From Lobulomyces angularis (lineage: Eukaryota > Chytridiomycota > Chytridiomycetes > Lobulomycetales > Lobulomycetaceae), in the NCBI GenBank assembly GCA_027604685.1, contig JADHYX010000343.1:688-24225 (forward strand): DNA of 23,538 bases, written 5' to 3'. The notes beneath the pieces were generated by a model. That model was not told where the DNA came from. It was given only the letters and a program-made list of their open reading frames with translations, and ran no database searches. The translations under genes were made by a program, and so were the position numbers. Within the stretch, counting starts at the first letter, position 1, and every line of letters begins with the position of its first letter. Below are positions 20,797 to 23,538 of this stretch, in pieces.

Positions 20797-22094
20797 TTAT
20801 TGAAACGGTAAACCATATTTTTCTGCTTCAGCTTTTCCCTTAACAGAAAACCCTGTGCCTATTAAAAAGAATATGAGGATTATGGTATTAAAAACAAATT
20901 TTTTTTACCTTCACAAACCAAATCAATCAAACCTTTTTCTTTTACTTTCACATCACAAACGAAGCATTTTTTAAACCTTTTGACAAATTTATCGCTACAC
21001 TTTTTACACAACGTGTGGCCACAAGTTTTGGTCACTATTTTTTGTATTTTATTTTAATTTGCTATTTTTTAAGCAGAAAATTTAACTATTCACCTACAAT
21101 ATCCATTCCATTTATAAAAGTTTTAACGCAACTTGGGCAAATATAATCCTTTACATTAGTTTCTACATTTTTCAGTTTTGATTCTGTAAAATTGATACTA
21201 ACAAGTTTTTTAATTCTAAAAGAACAAAAAAAAAATTTTTGGTTTTAGGCTTGTTAAACAAAAAAAAATTTACGATATAGGATGTTCCTCATCTCCACCA
21301 GTACATTTACATTGTTGGTTTTTTGGCTCTTTTAGAACAGTCTGCTTGGATTCTGGTGTTTCAGTAGGTACCCAAAAACTCGGTAATTCTTTTGAATTAG
21401 GATCCCTTTGCAGCTTTTTTCTTTGTTCATCATTATATCTTTTTCTAATTGAATAAAGAAGAAAAAAAAAAGAAAAGAACATAATTAGTTGAAAAAAAAA
21501 GGTTTTTTTACCTCTCCTCTTCATCCTGTTTTTCTTCTTCACTTTGTTTGTAATCCTTATTTTTTTTAAATTTTTCAGAGGTTTTGTCAGTGTAAAAAAA
21601 TTTATTCTGAGTTTCTTCAAATTTTAACAACTCCTCCTCTTTCAATCTGTTTTTACTTAACTCCTCTTCAATCTGGAAACTTTTTTCTTGTTTTTTATAA
21701 GTTATTTCTTCTTTTAAAAAATTTTGCTTTTGGTTTAGTAAATTCGAGTATATGCATTCTTTACAAAATAAATGTCCTTTTAAGCAACATACTGGAATTA
21801 ATGCCCTTTTTTGTTTTTTTTATTTTTATTTCTTTATATTTAGTGAACTTTTTTCGTCTTAATTTTAATTTTTTTTTTTTCCGTTTTACCTCTGTAAACA
21901 TAAACAACATGCATCAAAATTTCTCATACTATCTCTTCCTAAACCTAACAAAACATGAAAAAAAATAAAATTTTTTTTAAATTTTTTTATTTTAGTTAAT
22001 GCTAACGTTGCTTTTGAGTCCCATAGTTTGTAATGGATTTTTCATAAGCTGTAAAATGCCCTAATGCTGTATTATTTTTTGAATGTCTACTCAT
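20797..22094 (-). CDS. NOSIP: NOSIP-type split U-box protein, one apparent frameshift
   Basis: E3 ubiquitin ligase homologous to nitric oxide synthase-interacting protein, also a late spliceosome-associated factor in other eukaryotes. Exons 22094-22007, 21944-21890, 21805-21512, 21444-21274, 21216-21094, 21034-20909 and 20858-20797 give about 305 aa (human 301). Matches: MSRHSKNNTALGHFTAYEK, YGTQKQRLGRDSMRNFDACC, GHLFCKECIYSNLLNQK (first half of the U-box), a long Lys/Glu helix, LPSFWVPTETPESK, LVSINFTES, DYICPSC, TKTCGHTLCKKC (second half) and the C-terminal EGTGFSVKGKAE. Within exon 21216-21094 the frame changes between INFTES and DYICPSC. One base too many, probably in the four-T run at 21176-21179, accounts for it. 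It is either a sequencing error or a real mutation; all else is intact. Protein identity is certain. Confidence 0.9.
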
Positions 22095-23053
22095 CTCTTT
22101 CTTTTATTAGTTATATTGTAGATCAAAATACAAAATTATTATTTTTTTTTTTTTTTTGTTTTGGTCATCAATTGAATAAACTCCAACCACTTTCATCCAA
22201 ACCGCTCCTTTGTCAAAAATTGTCTTATTAAGCATGTAGAGGATCTTTTATAGCGATACTGATGATGATGTACATCTCGTGCATCTTATGAATTTTGATA
22301 GTTAAGAAGAAGTTTTTAATATTGACTCATTCAAAGAAATTAGAATTAACGACGGGGCATTTGATGACACTGTTTGTTTTTCAAATCAAAACCCTTAATC
22401 AACATGTGTGATCTTATACATAACGTAGAATTTGGGTAAACGCATCATTTTTAAGTAAGAAAGAAAATACCATAGTTTGGACCTACTAATGGAAAAATAG
22501 CTTCAAAGTTTATGGGGATTTTATTTTACCCGATGGATATTATCTACGCGTGAAAAAATAAATAAAGTTAGTAAGGTGGTTAACCTTGACAACAAAGACC
22601 TTGAACTGCAGCAAAAGAGTTTGCCGATTTAAATAACATCTCAACGTACTATTCCTGACTGATTACTCTGAATGATATGTCTCGACCTATCAGACATATA
22701 CGAAATTTATAAGGTTTATTCCTAGTATATCAACACAATATTTTTTTCTTATGTAAATGTGCTTTTATACATTACCGCAACCCAACCAATAAAAATATAA
22801 ACTAATACGTAAAAGACTTTTCTTACATACAAGAATTTTTATTTGAGGAAGTTTTTGAATAGATCCAGAAATATGTAAAGGTTTTTAAAAATTCTTATGA
22901 GAACAAAAGAAACTTTTTGTATTTTAAAATTAAAAAGTTTTGTTTATATTTACAAAAAAAATTAAGTAGTAAATTAAAAAAAAGGAAGAGAAAAACATTA
23001 AAAAAGAAAAAATTAAAAGTATAAAAAATATTAATAATAAAAGAAAGTCGGAC
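22095..23053. other. Intergenic between NOSIP and GID4 genes
   Basis: Promoter side of NOSIP and 3' flank of GID4, both on the minus strand. The middle (22240-22725) looks like a decayed coding stretch and is listed separately. A 10-base palindrome GATGTACATC lies at 22267-22276. The part from 22800 to 23053 is A/T runs only. Confidence 0.5.
22240..22725 (+). pseudogene. Possible decayed protein-coding relic, unknown family
   Basis: Read in the single frame beginning at 22240, this 486-base stretch gives protein-like blocks (IFYSDTDDDVHLVHLMNF, IDSFKEIRINDGAFDD, NKVSKVVNLDNKDLELQQ, LSDIYEIYKVYS) broken by several in-frame TAA, TAG and TGA codons. It lacks the long A/T runs found in other spacers. 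No start, intron pattern or family is recognised, so this could also be chance composition. The frame keeps phase over the whole length, which favours a relic with point-mutated stops. Confidence 0.3.
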
Positions 23054-23538
23054 TTATCTAAATTCAAAATCTGTTTAAAAGAATTTTTTATTTAAATATG
23101 ATAGCATGAACTTATGTTTAATTTTACCTCCAAAACATCTTTCTGGTACATGCTTTAAAGTTAAATGTTGAAACCTTTCACTATTTTCATGATAATAAAA
23201 ACCTGTAAGAATAAAATAAAATGTAAAAAATCCACGTTAAAATTTATGTTAATAACCTGTTATGGAATTTGTAGACTTTTGAAAGCAGATATAATAGAAA
23301 CCAGCAAAACTCGCACCGGATATAGTTTTGATATTATGATCTGGAACTAAAAAGTGTTCTTTCCACCGCATAAAAACGAAATCTGAATTGAAAAAATCAA
23401 ATTTAAATCCATCCTGGTTAAAAATTTTATCAAACTTTTTAAAAGACGAAAATCTTGACCAGTCTTACAAGGAAAAAAAAAAAAATTAAATGCATAATTT
23501 GACAATTTTATTTTTTTCTTACGATCCCGATCCTTCAA
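23054..23538 (-). CDS. GID4: GID4/Vid24 substrate receptor, C-terminal part
   Basis: Substrate receptor of the GID/CTLH E3 ubiquitin ligase; recognises Pro/N-degrons, including gluconeogenic enzymes in yeast. Exons on the minus strand: edge exon ending at 23523, then 23463-23257, 23202-23128 and 23070-23054. The frame runs KDRD, a split His, then [63 protein letters not shown] and FEFR before the stop. This is almost the vertebrate GID4 C-terminus, which ends in YEFR. The tiny last exon (17 bases) is supported because it supplies exactly that ending; without splicing, the reading would run on as KIKHKFML. The N-terminal part lies beyond the right edge. Confidence 0.93.

Noticed and set aside
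1..23538. Mobile elements, CRISPR arrays, tRNA or rRNA genes
   Set aside because: No transposase, reverse transcriptase or integrase motif, no regularly spaced repeats, and no cloverleaf with A and B boxes was found. A GTTCGAG near 9437 resembles a B box but has no partner stem.

Overview
The window is nuclear DNA of a eukaryote. It is strongly A+T-rich by eye, full of long A and T homopolymer runs, and its genes are split by short GT-AG introns, many about 50 to 65 bases and a few over 200. TAA, TAG and TGA are all used as stops, so the nuclear code looks standard. The gene set (URC4/DUF1688, a secreted proteinase-K-type subtilase, a type I metacaspase, animal-like GID4, NOSIP and WDR61) points to a fungus, probably an early-diverging zoosporic one. 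The phylum is inference only. I rebuilt the genes exon by exon from reading frame, splice sites and family conservation. No tRNA, rRNA, CRISPR array or transposon was recognised.

Layout, left to right. (1) 1-1526, minus: SKI8/WDR61 WD40 protein, running off the left edge. (2) 1687-2776, plus: an EF-hand plus CAP-Gly protein with a myristoylation-type start, sharing a GC-rich 160-base divergent promoter with WDR61. (3) 3233-4363, minus: acidic coiled-coil protein, not recognised. (4) 4885-6902, minus: basic low-complexity protein of 656 aa, not recognised. (5) 7372-9028, minus: URC4-like uracil catabolism protein. (6) 9967-11233, plus: DGAT2-family acyltransferase. (7) 11576-12516, plus: Rab7/Ypt7. 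(8) 13090-15456, minus: methylmalonate/malonate-semialdehyde dehydrogenase (ALDH6A1 type), 14 exons. (9) 16476-18241, plus: type I metacaspase. (10) 19011-20475, plus: secreted subtilase. (11) 20797-22094, minus: NOSIP-type U-box protein with one apparent frameshift. (12) 23054-23538, minus: C-terminal part of GID4/Vid24, running off the right edge.

This is mostly ordinary housekeeping sequence, not a defence island or mobile element. Three things stand out. The EF-hand/CAP-Gly fusion is an unusual architecture that would tie calcium, membrane and microtubule binding. URC4 and the ALDH6A1-type dehydrogenase, which can be linked through pyrimidine breakdown, both carry a pair of TTGGGCC motifs at similar distances upstream of their starts. 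A stretch at 22240-22725 reads like a decayed gene in one frame. NOSIP and GID4 are both ubiquitin-ligase-type proteins and lie side by side in the same orientation, which may be chance.
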